NCBI RefSeq assembly: GCF_041734735.1
Contig: NC_134882.1
Location: 25,646,699 to 25,710,698 of the forward strand
Direction: 5' to 3'
DNA from: Babylonia areolata
Taxonomy: Eukaryota > Mollusca > Gastropoda > Neogastropoda > Buccinidae
DNA length: 64,000 nt
This document shows, in pieces, positions 52,001 through 55,769 of the stretch (position 1 is its first letter; each line of letters starts with the position of its first letter). The translations under genes and the position numbers were made by a program. The notes below the pieces were generated by a model. It searched no databases and was not told where the DNA came from. It saw only the letters and a program-made list of their open reading frames with translations.

Positions 52001-52656
52001 AAAGCAAAATACAACATATTATGCACATAATTTCACACGTACTCATGTACAAACACACACATACACATGCAAGCATATGCACTCACATTGGTCTTAAGAA
52101 TTATAAGGTGAAGTGAGCATAGAATAAATGTCTTACAAGCTCTGGCTTTCACAAGTATTTTATTACTCTTTCATCAAAACAGATTTCTCTGTGTGAAATT
52201 TCAGCTGCTCTCCCCAGGGAGAGCTTGACGATGCACTGAGAACGCCACCCATTTTTTTGTATTTTTTCTGCCTGCAATTTTATTTGTTTTCCTATCAACA
52301 ATATTTTTCTACATAAGTTTGCAAGGTACAACCCTTTTGTTGCCATGGGTTCTTTTATGTGCACTAAGTGCATACTGCACAAGGGACCTCAATTCATCAT
52401 CTCATCTGAGTGACTAGCATTCACACCACCACTCAAGGTCTAGTGGAGGGAGAGAAAATACTGGCGACTGTGGGATTAGAACCACTGCACTCAGATTCTC
52501 ATGCTTCCTAGGTAGGTGCATAGGCCAACACTCCACGTAACCACATGTGAGGTCAGTGTGACCTGTGACCGACCTGCAGCAAATGACAGAGCGACAGGAC
52601 AGGGCCAGGTCCAGGAAGTCCTTGCGACAGTCACAGGACAGGGCGTACTTCAGGGC
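10650..52656 (-). CDS. ATP8A: ATP8A-type P4-ATPase (aminophospholipid flippase), 3' part, 16 exon positions
   Basis: P4-ATPases of this group use ATP to move phosphatidylserine and phosphatidylethanolamine from the outer to the cytosolic leaflet, usually with a CDC50/TMEM30 partner. Sixteen exon positions, all with GT-AG borders, join in phase into 425 residues plus TGA. In order they encode: the P-domain end with [11 protein letters not shown] and [11 protein letters not shown] (Mg-binding hinge); [13 protein letters not shown]5 with its conserved Lys-Asn (LYSFYKN); the M5-M6 loop; M6 to M10; a basic stretch ([12 protein letters not shown]); and a regulatory tail with GYAFSQEE and final [11 protein letters not shown]. 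Residue spacing matches the last 420 or so residues of vertebrate ATP8A1/ATP8A2 (about 1,150-1,160 residues). The N-terminal two thirds are outside the window or not found. One exon position is duplicated (42048 and 39976). ATP8A rather than ATP8B, ATP10 or ATP11 is favoured by the tail. Confidence 0.9.
11581..11624 (-). CDS. ATP8A: ATP8A exon 15 (GYAFSQ autoregulatory motif)
   Basis: 44 bp, two bases completing His and then 14 codons: [20 protein letters not shown] is the conserved autoinhibitory motif in the tails of ATP8A1/2 and yeast Drs2 (human: GYAFSQDENG). Acceptor tgtgggcag, donor CCACAG|gtaact. The intron before it is about 8.7 kb. Confidence 0.85.
12895..12970 (+). repeat. LINE-type 3' tail followed by (TTA)n
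   Basis: The phrase ggataagaataaatgctatg, taaatacctttatcattatt and a run of TTA triplets looks like the 3' end of a LINE. Similar ends occur at 36471-36540. No coding part is attached. Confidence 0.35.
14921..15037. mobile_element. possible short TTAA-flanked MITE
   Basis: About 117 bp between ttaacccttcacccctactg and ataagggttaac. Only about eight terminal bases are inverted repeats, so this may be chance. Confidence 0.3.
16452..16800 (+). mobile_element. composite SINE: tRNA-like head (family T) with TTTCAG-type tail
   Basis: Head: ctgagtggtgaagtgctgg (A-box-like) and cctgggtttgaatcctggtc (B-box-like), as at 24262. Tail: atgctgatccatacatgtta, caccatgtct, agatgcctgac, atgctggtcaggccttgtgag, as in the TTTCAG-type copies. 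It ends in an A-rich AAATAAACAAATAAGCAAAT-like tract. Either one fell into the other or the two families share a tail. Confidence 0.6.
17120..18832 (-). mobile_element. LINE retrotransposon, 5'-truncated, CR1/jockey-like reverse transcriptase
   Basis: The minus strand encodes a reverse transcriptase from before its first conserved block to the thumb: [87 protein letters not shown] (FADD in place of the commoner YADD), KYLGITI, and a C-terminal part [20 protein letters not shown]. At least two frame changes separate 18832-18340, 18350-17805 and 17711-17367. The endonuclease is missing. The 3' end runs through G-rich sequence to a (GAA)n-like tail near 17120-17140. The clade is inferred only from the RT motifs. 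Confidence 0.85.
18833..20352. other. intron stretch with purine-rich sequence, no gene seen
   Basis: Holds GA-rich stretches (19190-19320), repeated gaagggaagggggcaggttg segments at 19397-19470, and CT/CA-rich sequence at 20150-20260. The open frames of 100-150 codons here are low-complexity and unsupported. Confidence 0.45.
20353..20373 (-). CDS. ATP8A: ATP8A exon 14, 21-bp microexon
   Basis: 21 bp between cttttag and gtaagt. It links exon 13 (phase 1 end) to exon 15 (phase 1 start) and encodes P-P-Q-Q-E-F-D across the borders. Because it is 21 bp, skipping it would also keep the frame, removing seven residues of the tail. Identified from splice sites and phase alone, so less certain than its neighbours. 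Confidence 0.6.
20374..22679. other. intron between exons 13 and 14
   Basis: No exon or recognisable element except a (TG)n run at 21828-21860 and a degenerate repeat at 22420-22600. That repeat has about five units of the form gtgaggtacttttgatctgccag, about 36 bp each. Confidence 0.45.
22680..22765 (-). CDS. ATP8A: ATP8A exon 13 (tail)
   Basis: 86 bp, one base completing Arg, 28 codons, one base: [20 protein letters not shown] and VPQTTPAV. It aligns with LTERAQLLKNVF of human ATP8A1. The acceptor gtgtgtgacagcag has a short TG run in place of a pyrimidine tract; donor GTCC|gtaagt. Confidence 0.82.
22870..24133 (-). mobile_element. mariner-family DNA transposon with inactivated transposase
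   Basis: 1264 bp flanked by TA on both sides (22868-22869 and 24134-24135). Terminal inverted repeats of about 28 bp: left gggatgttcattaaaaattt plus cccctgac, right the complement of gtcagggaaaatctttaatg plus aacatgcc. The minus strand encodes recognisable mariner transposase: [38 protein letters not shown], and [19 protein letters not shown], the last catalytic region. Reading frames change several times and stop codons interrupt them, so no full-length protein can be made. It lies in the intron between exons 12 and 13. Confidence 0.9.
24262..24545 (+). mobile_element. tRNA-derived SINE (family T), near full length
   Basis: Head cagtggttaaagcactggac (A-box-like) and cctgggtttgaagccctatc (B-box-like). 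Body: catgcagatgatcaaataag, catgtctaagatcccataat, tcagcattcagtgggtta, gagtatagctgcctacatgg, tggtcatgcggtaataaaag. It ends gtgagttgcagcccataaat. Same family as 8311-8576 and the head at 16452. Its end is about 20 bp from the exon 12 donor. Confidence 0.7.
24565..24666 (-). CDS. ATP8A: ATP8A exon 12 (cytosolic tail start)
   Basis: 102 bp, one base completing Val, 33 codons, then two bases: [18 protein letters not shown] and [15 protein letters not shown]. It is equivalent to the human IKRTAFKTLVDEVQELE segment, the start of the C-terminal regulatory tail. Acceptor gtgttttcag, donor GCCAG|gtcagt. A SINE ends about 20 bp inside the following intron. Confidence 0.88.
24890..25112. mobile_element. 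TTAA-type MITE, copy 3
   Basis: 223 bp between TTAA sites. Ends ttaactccttgactgctgaa and agcagcagtaaaggggttaa. Internal block cagtgtggcatgaatctaga is shared with copies at 29330 and 49193. Confidence 0.7.
25398..25720 (-). repeat. degenerate minisatellite seeded by the exon 11 donor
   Basis: On the minus strand the real junction TTCCTGGAAAGT|gtaagtgt continues as about ten diverged units of about 30-32 bp, such as ttctcctggaaggtatgagt plus gttgacagac. Units carry exon-end bases (cctgga) and donor-like gtatgagt or gtaagtg. Divergence rises with distance from the exon. Confidence 0.75.
25721..25809 (-). CDS. ATP8A: ATP8A exon 11 (M10)
   Basis: 89 bp, phase 0 start, phase 2 end: [18 protein letters not shown] and [11 protein letters not shown] plus two bases. 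Matches VFWMGLLFIPVASLLLD of human ATP8A1. Acceptor gtttctgtgcag, donor GGAAAGT|gtaagt. Both junctions are flanked by tandem copies of themselves. Confidence 0.88.
25810..26056 (-). repeat. tandem copies of the exon 11 acceptor, first block
   Basis: On the minus strand about five further copies of tggattgtttctgtgcag|gatcactatg lie upstream of the real acceptor (gtgcag|GATCGCTATG), with unit 35 bp or about 50 bp. The units include the first ten exon bases with one change. A SINE at about 26056-26270 interrupts the array, which resumes at 26270-26365. Confidence 0.88.
26056..26200 (+). mobile_element. TTTCAG-type SINE-like repeat, copy 2 (clean)
   Basis: Starts tttcagtttcagtttcagta, then ctcaaggaggcgtcactgtg, ttcggacaaatccatatacg, ctacaccacatctgctaagc, agatgcctgaccagcagcat, aacccaacgcgcttagtcaa and gccttgag, followed by an A-rich tail to about 26250. 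It sits inside the acceptor-derived array; catcatagtgatcct occurs on both sides, which may be its target duplication or simply the array. Confidence 0.8.
26270..26365 (-). repeat. tandem copies of the exon 11 acceptor, second block
   Basis: Three further copies of the gtttctgtgcag|gatcactatg unit (35 bp) on the far side of the SINE. The last is degenerate (tatgcaggatcactatg). Confidence 0.85.
26410..27801 (-). repeat. minisatellite of 35-bp units, about 38 copies, seeded by the exon 10 donor
   Basis: On the minus strand each unit reads atggtgggcatg|gtgagtcc(c), then tgtgtgacactgac, with longer variants carrying a tgtgttgacactgac spacer. The real junction is ATGGTGGGCATG|gtgagtccc, so each unit contains 12 exon-end bases and a strong donor. 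Units are nearly identical. The long plus-strand reading frames through this array encode only repeated [10 protein letters not shown]-type peptide and are not genes. Confidence 0.93.
27802..27909 (-). CDS. ATP8A: ATP8A exon 10 (M9)
   Basis: 108 bp, phase 0 at both ends: [20 protein letters not shown] and [16 protein letters not shown]. Matches the M9 segment HIAIWGSIALWVVFF of human ATP8A1. Acceptor tgcacacag. Donor GGCATG|gtgagt is also the first unit of the 35-bp minisatellite that fills the next intron. Confidence 0.9.
27910..28700. repeat. CA-rich and TG-rich low-complexity intron sequence
   Basis: Irregular cacacat, catac and tgtgtg stretches (27940-28200 and 28390-28520) and a G-rich tract at 28648-28690. 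No gene seen. Confidence 0.6.
29330..29666. mobile_element. TTAA-type MITE, copy 4, with internal expansion
   Basis: Left end actgactgctgaaccttggt is slightly degraded. The middle matches copies 3 and 5 (gatcagtgtggtatgagttt, caatcccaagaggaagaa). Right end agcagcagtgaaggtgttaa. A CA-rich segment of about 100 bp is inserted before the right end. Confidence 0.6.
29743..29799 (-). CDS. ATP8A: ATP8A exon 9 (M8 end)
   Basis: 57 bp, phase 0 at both ends: [19 protein letters not shown], nearly identical to the vertebrate segment [18 protein letters not shown]. Acceptor ttggtgttgcag, donor TGG|gtaagt. Confidence 0.93.
30279..30590 (-). other. acidic open frame, possible transposase N-terminal remnant
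   Basis: A 90-codon minus-strand frame encodes [20 protein letters not shown] and [15 protein letters not shown]. Acidic, serine-rich N-termini occur in piggyBac-type transposases, and TTAA-type MITEs are nearby. No catalytic region is present and chance cannot be excluded. It lies in the exon 8-9 intron. Confidence 0.25.
30937..30998 (-). CDS. ATP8A: ATP8A exon 8 (M8 start)
   Basis: 62 bp, two bases completing Asp and then 20 codons: [10 protein letters not shown] and [11 protein letters not shown]. It matches GKTSDYLLLGNFVYT of human ATP8A1. Acceptor gatgttgcag, donor TACACG|gtgagt. Confidence 0.92.
31100..32543 (-). repeat. minisatellite of about 30-37-bp units following the exon 7 donor
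   Basis: About 45 units, on the minus strand ctgtacctgtcctgtgttct plus tgtat, or shorter and longer forms with ctttcctg. The real junction is CCAAG|gtacctgtccctctgtt, and the unit at about 32270-32300 reads gtacctgtcctctgtt, nearly the same. Units close to the exon are degenerate and those further in are homogeneous. The 489-codon and other frames here are repeat products. Confidence 0.85.
32544..32622 (-). CDS. ATP8A: ATP8A exon 7 (M7)
   Basis: 79 bp, phase 0 start, phase 1 end: [18 protein letters not shown] and ITMLSLNQ plus one base of the next codon. Acceptor gttggcag, donor AACCAAG|gtacct. The intron sequence after the donor grades directly into the large minisatellite at 31100-32543. 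Confidence 0.9.
32873..33153. mobile_element. TTAA-type MITE of a second family
   Basis: Ends ataaccctttgagtggtcca and ttggcagtgaaaggttaa form imperfect inverted repeats around about 280 bp of non-coding sequence with an internal T run. The left TTAA is changed to ATAA. A matching right end (ccggaagtgaaagggttaa) occurs at 36121-36139 without a recognised partner. Confidence 0.5.
33786..34378 (+). mobile_element. LINE fragment encoding a ribonuclease H domain
   Basis: Starting at about 33786 the plus strand reads [20 protein letters not shown], then [51 protein letters not shown], and ends FPDTID before TGA. This is the RNase H domain of I/Ingi-type LINEs: the acidic residues in MEVEA, LTDS and ERADRLAG are present and the first one is lost by 5' truncation. 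It is followed by a 3' part rich in (TG)n and (TA)n. The reverse transcriptase is absent. Confidence 0.8.
34553..34980 (+). repeat. (TG)n, (TA)n, (TG)n microsatellite cluster
   Basis: (GT)n at 34557-34588, (TA)n at 34683-34735, then (GT)n at 34829-34863 and 34934-34976. It lies in what seems to be the 3' part of the RNase H LINE fragment. Confidence 0.9.
35296..35424 (-). mobile_element. TTTCAG-type SINE-like repeat, copy 3 (clean, reversed)
   Basis: Plus strand ctcaaggcctgactaagcgc, gttgggttacgctgctggtc, aggcatctgcttggcagatg, tggtgtagcgtatatggttt, gtccgaacacagtgacgcct, ccttgagcaactgaaactga. It is the reverse complement of 26056-26200 with few changes, so it is one of the younger copies. The preceding T-rich stretch is the A-tail in reverse. 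Confidence 0.8.
36197..36319 (-). CDS. ATP8A: ATP8A exon 6 (M6 and cytosolic loop)
   Basis: 123 bp, phase 0 at both ends: [20 protein letters not shown] and [21 protein letters not shown]. Matches the M6 segment and the following loop of ATP8A (FTAMPPLTLGIFER in human). Acceptor cttctgacag, donor GTCAAG|gtaggg. Confidence 0.93.
36860..37470. repeat. degenerate minisatellite, about 31-bp unit
   Basis: About 17 units of the form gacatgactttattcactga plus gctacagacat, quite diverged, with shortened units. It lies in the exon 5-6 intron about 540 bp from the exon 6 acceptor and shows no splice-site content. Confidence 0.8.
37557..38968. mobile_element. element with terminal inverted repeats around a LINE RT fragment
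   Basis: ccggagattagaaaagagag plus ataaaccactcgcggcag at 37557-37594 recurs in inverse orientation at 38934-38968 (aagtggtttatctctctttt plus ctaatctccgg), almost without change. A further weaker match (gctgaagcc) lies inside each arm. Between the arms are AT and (CATA)n microsatellites and a LINE-type RT fragment. No transposase is seen, so a non-autonomous DNA transposon is possible; the class is unknown. Confidence 0.6.
38288..38860 (+). pseudogene. reverse transcriptase fragment of an L1-like LINE
   Basis: Plus-strand frames encode [37 protein letters not shown], then after a frame change [20 protein letters not shown] and [30 protein letters not shown] and FADDVVLLS are RT palm motifs. 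There is one frame change near 38515. The 5' and 3' parts of the LINE are missing. It lies between the inverted repeats at 37557 and 38968. Confidence 0.75.
39976..40050 (-). CDS. ATP8A: ATP8A exon 5, version b (M5-M6 loop)
   Basis: 75 bp, phase 0 at both ends, encoding [18 protein letters not shown] and SIGLYNV. Acceptor tttgttggcag, donor AATGTG|gtatgt. This version is closer to the vertebrate ATP8A1 sequence ([13 protein letters not shown]) than version a. It lies nearer to exon 6. Both copies keep conserved residues and splice sites, so neither looks dead. Confidence 0.87.
40051..42047. other. interval between the two versions of exon 5
   Basis: About 2 kb holding a CA-rich stretch (40170-40270), a TTTCAG-type repeat (40855-41000), and otherwise unique sequence. 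A 247-codon plus-strand frame at 40142-40885 has no recognisable domain and a CA-repeat start, so it is not called. No third copy of the exon was found here. Confidence 0.5.
40855..41000 (-). mobile_element. TTTCAG-type SINE-like repeat, copy 4 (diverged, reversed)
   Basis: Plus strand aggcctgatcaaaggtcagg, catctgctctg, cagcagatgctgtgtgtcat, atatggaccagtccgcatgc, gacacctctttgaaactgaa. Order and orientation match copy 3, with substitutions and an insertion. Confidence 0.6.
42048..42122 (-). CDS. ATP8A: ATP8A exon 5, version a (M5-M6 loop)
   Basis: 75 bp, phase 0 at both ends, encoding [18 protein letters not shown] and TLSLYNV. Acceptor tgcatttctttcag-type, donor AACGTG|gtatgt. It fits the human position that reads [17 protein letters not shown] second 75-bp version lies at 39976-40050 and is 16 of 25 residues identical. 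Either version alone keeps the frame. Including both would duplicate the loop and break the M5-M6 topology. Confidence 0.85.
42905..43045 (-). mobile_element. TTTCAG-type SINE-like repeat, copy 5 (reversed)
   Basis: Plus strand ctcaaatcaaggcctgacca, gctcactgggtattaactca, ggtcaggcacctg, then tgtggtgcagcaaatatgga, tcagtgcgcaccttgaaact. Diverged. Confidence 0.6.
43151..43420 (+). mobile_element. SINE with conserved central domain, copy B
   Basis: Contains gaaaaatccatagcaacaaa, agggctgtcactggcaaaat, tatgtagcaaatcc, then ctctcctcggggagagtggc, ccaagtttcacacagagaaaa and gctgtcataaaaaatacaat. The same blocks in the same order lie on the minus strand at 52143-52520. Confidence 0.65.
43425..43605 (-). 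mobile_element. TTTCAG-type SINE-like repeat, copy 6 (reversed, diverged)
   Basis: Plus strand tctcaaatcaaggcctgtgc, ggacaagcatccgtctt, agcagatgttgtgtaacata, tatagatcactcc, ctcctttaaactgaaac. Immediately next to copy B of the other SINE. Confidence 0.55.
43730..44252. repeat. degenerate minisatellite, left part
   Basis: Units of about 26-30 bp of the form attgctcatgaactgtattg plus cactgt or tactgt. About 18 copies, diverged. The array continues at 48410-48880 beyond the LINE and was split by its insertion. Confidence 0.85.
44320..46505 (-). pseudogene. LINE reverse transcriptase and zinc finger region
   Basis: Two overlapping-frame parts: 46505-45681 (RT fingers and first palm blocks, including [17 protein letters not shown]) and 45611-44211 ([13 protein letters not shown] onward, with FADD catalytic motif, thumb and tail). 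The [14 protein letters not shown]-like junction lies where the frame changes near 45640. The CxxC and H-containing finger at about 44340-44400 is in yet another frame, so a third change occurs near 44450. Confidence 0.85.
46738..47676 (-). pseudogene. LINE AP-type endonuclease region
   Basis: Continuous 312-codon frame with the endonuclease motifs [38 protein letters not shown] and DHHLV. It ends about 230 bp before the next long frame of the same element; a stop at 46738 separates them, although related protein sequence appears to continue. Confidence 0.88.
48410..48880. repeat. degenerate minisatellite, right part
   Basis: Continuation of the array at 43730-44252 (gtattgctcatgaactgtat and variants), grading at 48790-48870 into tgcactgcattgcattgtat repeats. 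It ends about 50 bp from the exon 4 donor. Confidence 0.85.
48930..49040 (-). CDS. ATP8A: ATP8A exon 4 (M5)
   Basis: 111 bp, phase 0 at both ends: [20 protein letters not shown] and [17 protein letters not shown]. It includes M5 with the Lys-Asn pair that is important for lipid transport in ATP8A2. The acceptor ctgtttttctag is preceded about 15 bp upstream by a (TG)n run. Donor GAG|gtgtgt is weaker than most in the gene. Confidence 0.93.
49193..49437. mobile_element. TTAA-type MITE, copy 5
   Basis: Left end ttaactctttgactgctgaa. Middle cagagtagcatgaatttgat and caagaggaagaagtcc, shared with copies 3 and 4. Right end caacagcagtcaagaggtta. It lies between the exon 3 array and exon 4. Confidence 0.65.
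49571..50203 (-). repeat. minisatellite of 24-26-bp units, about 25 copies, seeded by the exon 3 donor
   Basis: On the minus strand units alternate between cag|gtcagtgctgcactgtcagag and cag|gtcagtgctgcactatgt. The real junction is GGCCAG|gtcagtgctgtgctg, so every unit has a donor-like CAG|gtcagt. Array units are nearly identical. The reading frame of exon 3 stays open through the entire array, giving repeated [15 protein letters not shown]-type peptide. Confidence 0.92.
50204..50281 (-). CDS. ATP8A: ATP8A exon 3 (end of P domain)
   Basis: 78 bp, phase 0 at both ends: [13 protein letters not shown] and [13 protein letters not shown], the conserved P-domain end. Acceptor ggttccag, donor GGCCAG|gtcagtgctg. 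The donor is the first copy of the minisatellite that follows it in the intron. Confidence 0.93.
50300..50690 (+). repeat. dispersed repeat, likely a LINE or SINE 3' region
   Basis: Starts with (ATA)n and catatttctatagcgctgaa, tcttgtgcagagacaaatca, aagcgctttt, and continues ttgggaagaggtgggtttta, aggccagacttgaaag. I recognise this as a common dispersed sequence in marine invertebrate genomes but cannot name the family. A shorter related start is at 53441-53510. Confidence 0.45.
50691..51503. other. intron between exons 2 and 3, remaining part
   Basis: Three tandem-like repeats of cacatcatctgattcagtaa plus ctagtgcaatat at about 50730-50820. Otherwise no recognisable feature. Confidence 0.5.
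51504..51609 (-). CDS. ATP8A: ATP8A exon 2 (hinge GDGANDV)
   Basis: 106 bp, one base completing Arg and then 35 codons: [20 protein letters not shown] and [22 protein letters not shown] is the Mg-coordinating signature of P-type ATPases and is intact. Acceptor gtggctgcag, donor ATTCAG|gtatgc. Confidence 0.95.
52143..52520 (-). mobile_element. SINE with conserved central domain, copy C (near full length)
   Basis: Minus strand: tRNA-like start with tgcagtggttctaatcccac, then ctccactagaccttgagtgg, taaaagaacccatggcaaca, aaagggttgtaccttgcaaa, tatgtagaaaaatattgttg, ctctccctggggagagcagc, tgaaatttcacacagagaaa, tctgttttgatgaaagagta. This is the best copy of the family seen here. It sits in the exon 1-2 intron. 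Confidence 0.7.
52574..52656 (-). CDS. ATP8A: ATP8A exon 1 of those visible (P domain)
   Basis: 83 bp, starts in phase 0 and ends phase 2. It encodes [10 protein letters not shown], then [17 protein letters not shown]. It corresponds to the P-domain part just before the invariant CCRVSPLQK segment. Acceptor ctgtcccag, donor TGCAG|gtcggt. The next exon upstream was not found in the remaining 11 kb; the DIRS element occupies much of that intron. Confidence 0.88.
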
Positions 52657-53640
52657 CTGGGACAGAGGCAGTCAACATGTCAGTCAGGGTCTGGCACACT
52701 GGAAACTCCTAAGTAAAGTTTGTTTAACAATTTCACTGCTTATACAATTTGCTATGCTTAATGCTGAGAAAAATTCAAGAACGCCTGTAATCTTACTTCG
52801 GTCACACCTGCAAAACTATTGAAAATAAGATAATAAACTACATATATCACCATACTACATTCCTGCTATGAAAGCAGCCAGAATAATAATATTTTTATAA
52901 TGCAATTTACACACACACACACGCTCACACACATGCACACACTTCTGATCATTAAATAATCCCCCAAAATATTTTGTTCACAACACACACATATAGAATG
53001 AGAGAGAGAGAAGGGGTCACAGTACACCTCTGGTCACTCACTGTCACACACCAACACATACTTCACCACCATCCCATGCCCATAAAGGGAAGCAAATCTT
53101 CCTGATGCTCTTGTCTAGAGGGCTTTTCTACTATGCTGAGTGAAACAGAAAGAATGTGGTATTTAGACACAGCAATGGCACCGTGTGTTTCATGACGTTC
53201 AGTGTATGTCAACAGTGCAGTTAAGGGGTTAACAGCAATAGTAAATCTGCATGAAATTAAAACTTCTCCTGAGAGTGATAATACATTTCTATTGCTTTTG
53301 ATCTGGCAATTTTTGGCAGGTTCTATATTTAGTTTCTGTGGTGCATTCGTTAGTTTTAAACATCACATTGTTGGATTGTTTTTAGGCAAGGCAAGGCAAG
53401 AAGTTTATTTCATGTTCCCCCCTAGGGTACTATCTATCAATAGTAATGATAATAAAGTACATTTATATAGCACCCTTCCTCTCTAAGAGCTCAAGATGCT
53501 TTACATGAAAGAAAAACCACTCCTGACCACTCTCTCCCCTCCATATCTCCCTCTCCCCTCAACCCCTTCCCTCATACCTCAAGCATGCACAGTGACAGTG
53601 AGTTGGCAGGCATGGGGTGGTGTTGTATGAGGGGCACTCA
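52657..53640. other. upstream intron, nothing coding seen
   Basis: Contains CA runs (52905-52940), a lone TTAA-type MITE right end (gcagttaaggggttaa, 53216-53231), and a dispersed repeat start (ataataaagtacatttatat, 53441-53510). Confidence 0.45.
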
Positions 53641-54110
53641 TTAATCATCTGAATGTTGTTGGCTGAGTACACTCACACATAAAATGACTGTACAAGCTTT
53701 TTGATGTATATTCCCTCATCTTTCACACATTTCCCTGCTCTTTGAAACCAAGTATCAATGGCACCCGACCATGCTGATTTAGGAATACCTAAAATAGCAC
53801 CCTCGAAGAAAGCTCAAGCACCTTCAGCACTCTAGAACTGCCTTCCCATCTGTTGTCACAATGGCTAGAGTGAACAGGAACCAATCTCAAGGGAACAAAC
53901 GGGGTCAATATGTGACCAATTGTACATTATTCTTCGACCAGAAATACAAGAGTTGCTGCTGCCATGTGTGCAAGGGCATTATTATGATACAGCAGGAGAT
54001 CCCGGGTTCCAGAGGGGGGGACAATGTCTGCACCATCCCACAAATACTTTATGCAGGCATTCGTTGATATCCAAGTGTGAGGGTATTGTCTTTTCATCCT
54101 GAAGTGATAT
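53640..54110 (-). mobile_element. degraded mariner-type transposon fragment
   Basis: Minus-strand pieces in different frames resemble mariner transposase: the NNALAHMAAATLVFLVEE region (compare DNAPAHRA in the family) near 53980, and SAWSGAIDTWFQRAGKCVKD near 53740. The lower end gaggggcactcattaatc (53630-53650) resembles a mariner terminus. Frames are broken throughout. No second end was found. Confidence 0.55.
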
Positions 54111-55392
54111 GGTGGCTAGATGGCCAAATTTTAAAAAGAAACATGCTGCCATTTTTTGGCCTGTACTTCTCGATCTTTTCAATTTCAAAGATTCTCAACT
54201 TGGAAGACCCAGACTGCTGACTGTTGCTTTATTTCACAATCATACTGAAATTCCAATATGTGATCTCCAGTCACAATGTCCCAAATGTGAGTGGAGCTTC
54301 CTCTGTCTTTTTTTGTTGACTCACTTGTGTAAACAAAGTGAGTCTATGTTTTAACCTGGTGTTCGGTTGTCTGTGTGTGTGTGTGTCTGTGTCTGTGTGT
54401 CCGTGGTAAACTTTAACATTGCCATTTTATCTGCAAATACTTTGTCAGTTGACACCAAGTTAGGCACAAAAACAGGAAAAATTCAGTTCTTTCCAGTCAT
54501 CTTGTTTAAAACAATATTGCACCTCTGGGATGGGCACAAAAAAATTAAAAAAAGAAGCCAAATTATATGCAAACTGCATTTACTGTTATATTTATTTATT
54601 TTTTTTATTCTCTAAACTTGGCACTTTGATCTGATATTCTGACACAACAACAAGAGCAGTCATTATTATCATCTTTTGTTCAAACAGGAACTTCTTTTGC
54701 TAAGCATGGAAGTCATATTCATTTTGCAAATGTTTGGGTGCAGATAGTAAAAAAGGGAAATTAATCTGTAATTAATGCAAGGGGACTTAATTTGCTTTAA
54801 AGTGATCCTTCTCATCTTAAACATTACATTTTGAAATTATACTCAATACATAAAAACCTTGTGTGTTTTACTCTCAGTATACAGGGCTTTTACTATGTTC
54901 ATTTGCCCAAGTGGTCTTTTTCGGAAAATACTAAAATCAATACGATGAGTGGACTTTATAGATCTCTGGCTGAGCCCTGAAGGTCATGGGCAAAAATCAA
55001 TTGCGTACACATATTTATACACATGCACATGCTCATATTCTTCGCGAACGCGAACAACGCCATTTTGTTTCAAGTTGTTGACCTTGCCCATTTAATCCAA
55101 TATTCAATCGACAATACATGATAACATGTGATGGAAAGTTGGAGAAGGAGACCGTTAAATATTTATTCAGAGAAAGATTTGTGAACGCCTCATCACTTAC
55201 TGGATTATGCCCCAAGCTGCCATAAAAATATCCACAGAATCAGTCGGAATTCACAGTTTAAAATAATAAACCATGTGAGTTAATACCCTTGAATTGATGA
55301 AACGTAAAAATTTCCAGTCTTGACTTTTCTCAAAATGAAGTCCTTTTCACTTCATAAGACGTTTAGAAGTACTTGTACTTGGCTCTACATGT
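54110..55392. other. intron stretch without recognised genes
   Basis: AT-rich sequence with a (TG)n run at 54371-54405. No exon, repeat family or conserved frame was recognised. Confidence 0.45.
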
Positions 55393-55702
55393 AGGAGGAG
55401 TTTGTATTATACTCCATGTTTGGTGTTACATATACTTACCATGTCAAACTGATGCAAACTAGGCCTATTGGTTTGCTCTGCTTGGCCAAATTTCGCGCGG
55501 CTAACAGTGAAAAGACGGGCCCGCCCGCTCTCAGCCAATCAAACGTCTCTAAAAACTATAAGCGCTGAATCATTCCGTGGCCATGAACAAAAATGCCCCA
55601 TGAGAACCACGGCGGAGACGCGGGGACAGACGGGCGGGCATTCGAGTTTGACATGGTAAGTATATGTAACACCAAACATGGAGTATAATACAAACTCCTC
55701 CT
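55393..55702. repeat. perfect 58-bp inverted repeat at the left end of the DIRS element
   Basis: 55393-55450 (aggaggagtttgtattatac onward to catgtcaaact) is exactly inverted at 55645-55702. The segment between the arms includes the 139 bp shared with the right end. Immediately inside, 55704-55739 (ttggtgtcatatactgtacc and onward) is inverted at the extreme right end of the element. Confidence 0.85.
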
Positions 55703-55769
55703 TTTGGTGTCATATACTGTACCATGTCAAACTGATGCAGAATTTAAAGCAAATGGAGGAGGGCAACGC

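Noticed and set aside
54109-54354. 81-codon plus-strand frame MVARWPNFKKKHAAIFWP
   Set aside because: Adjacent to a degraded mariner fragment, no conserved motif, and frame likely chance.
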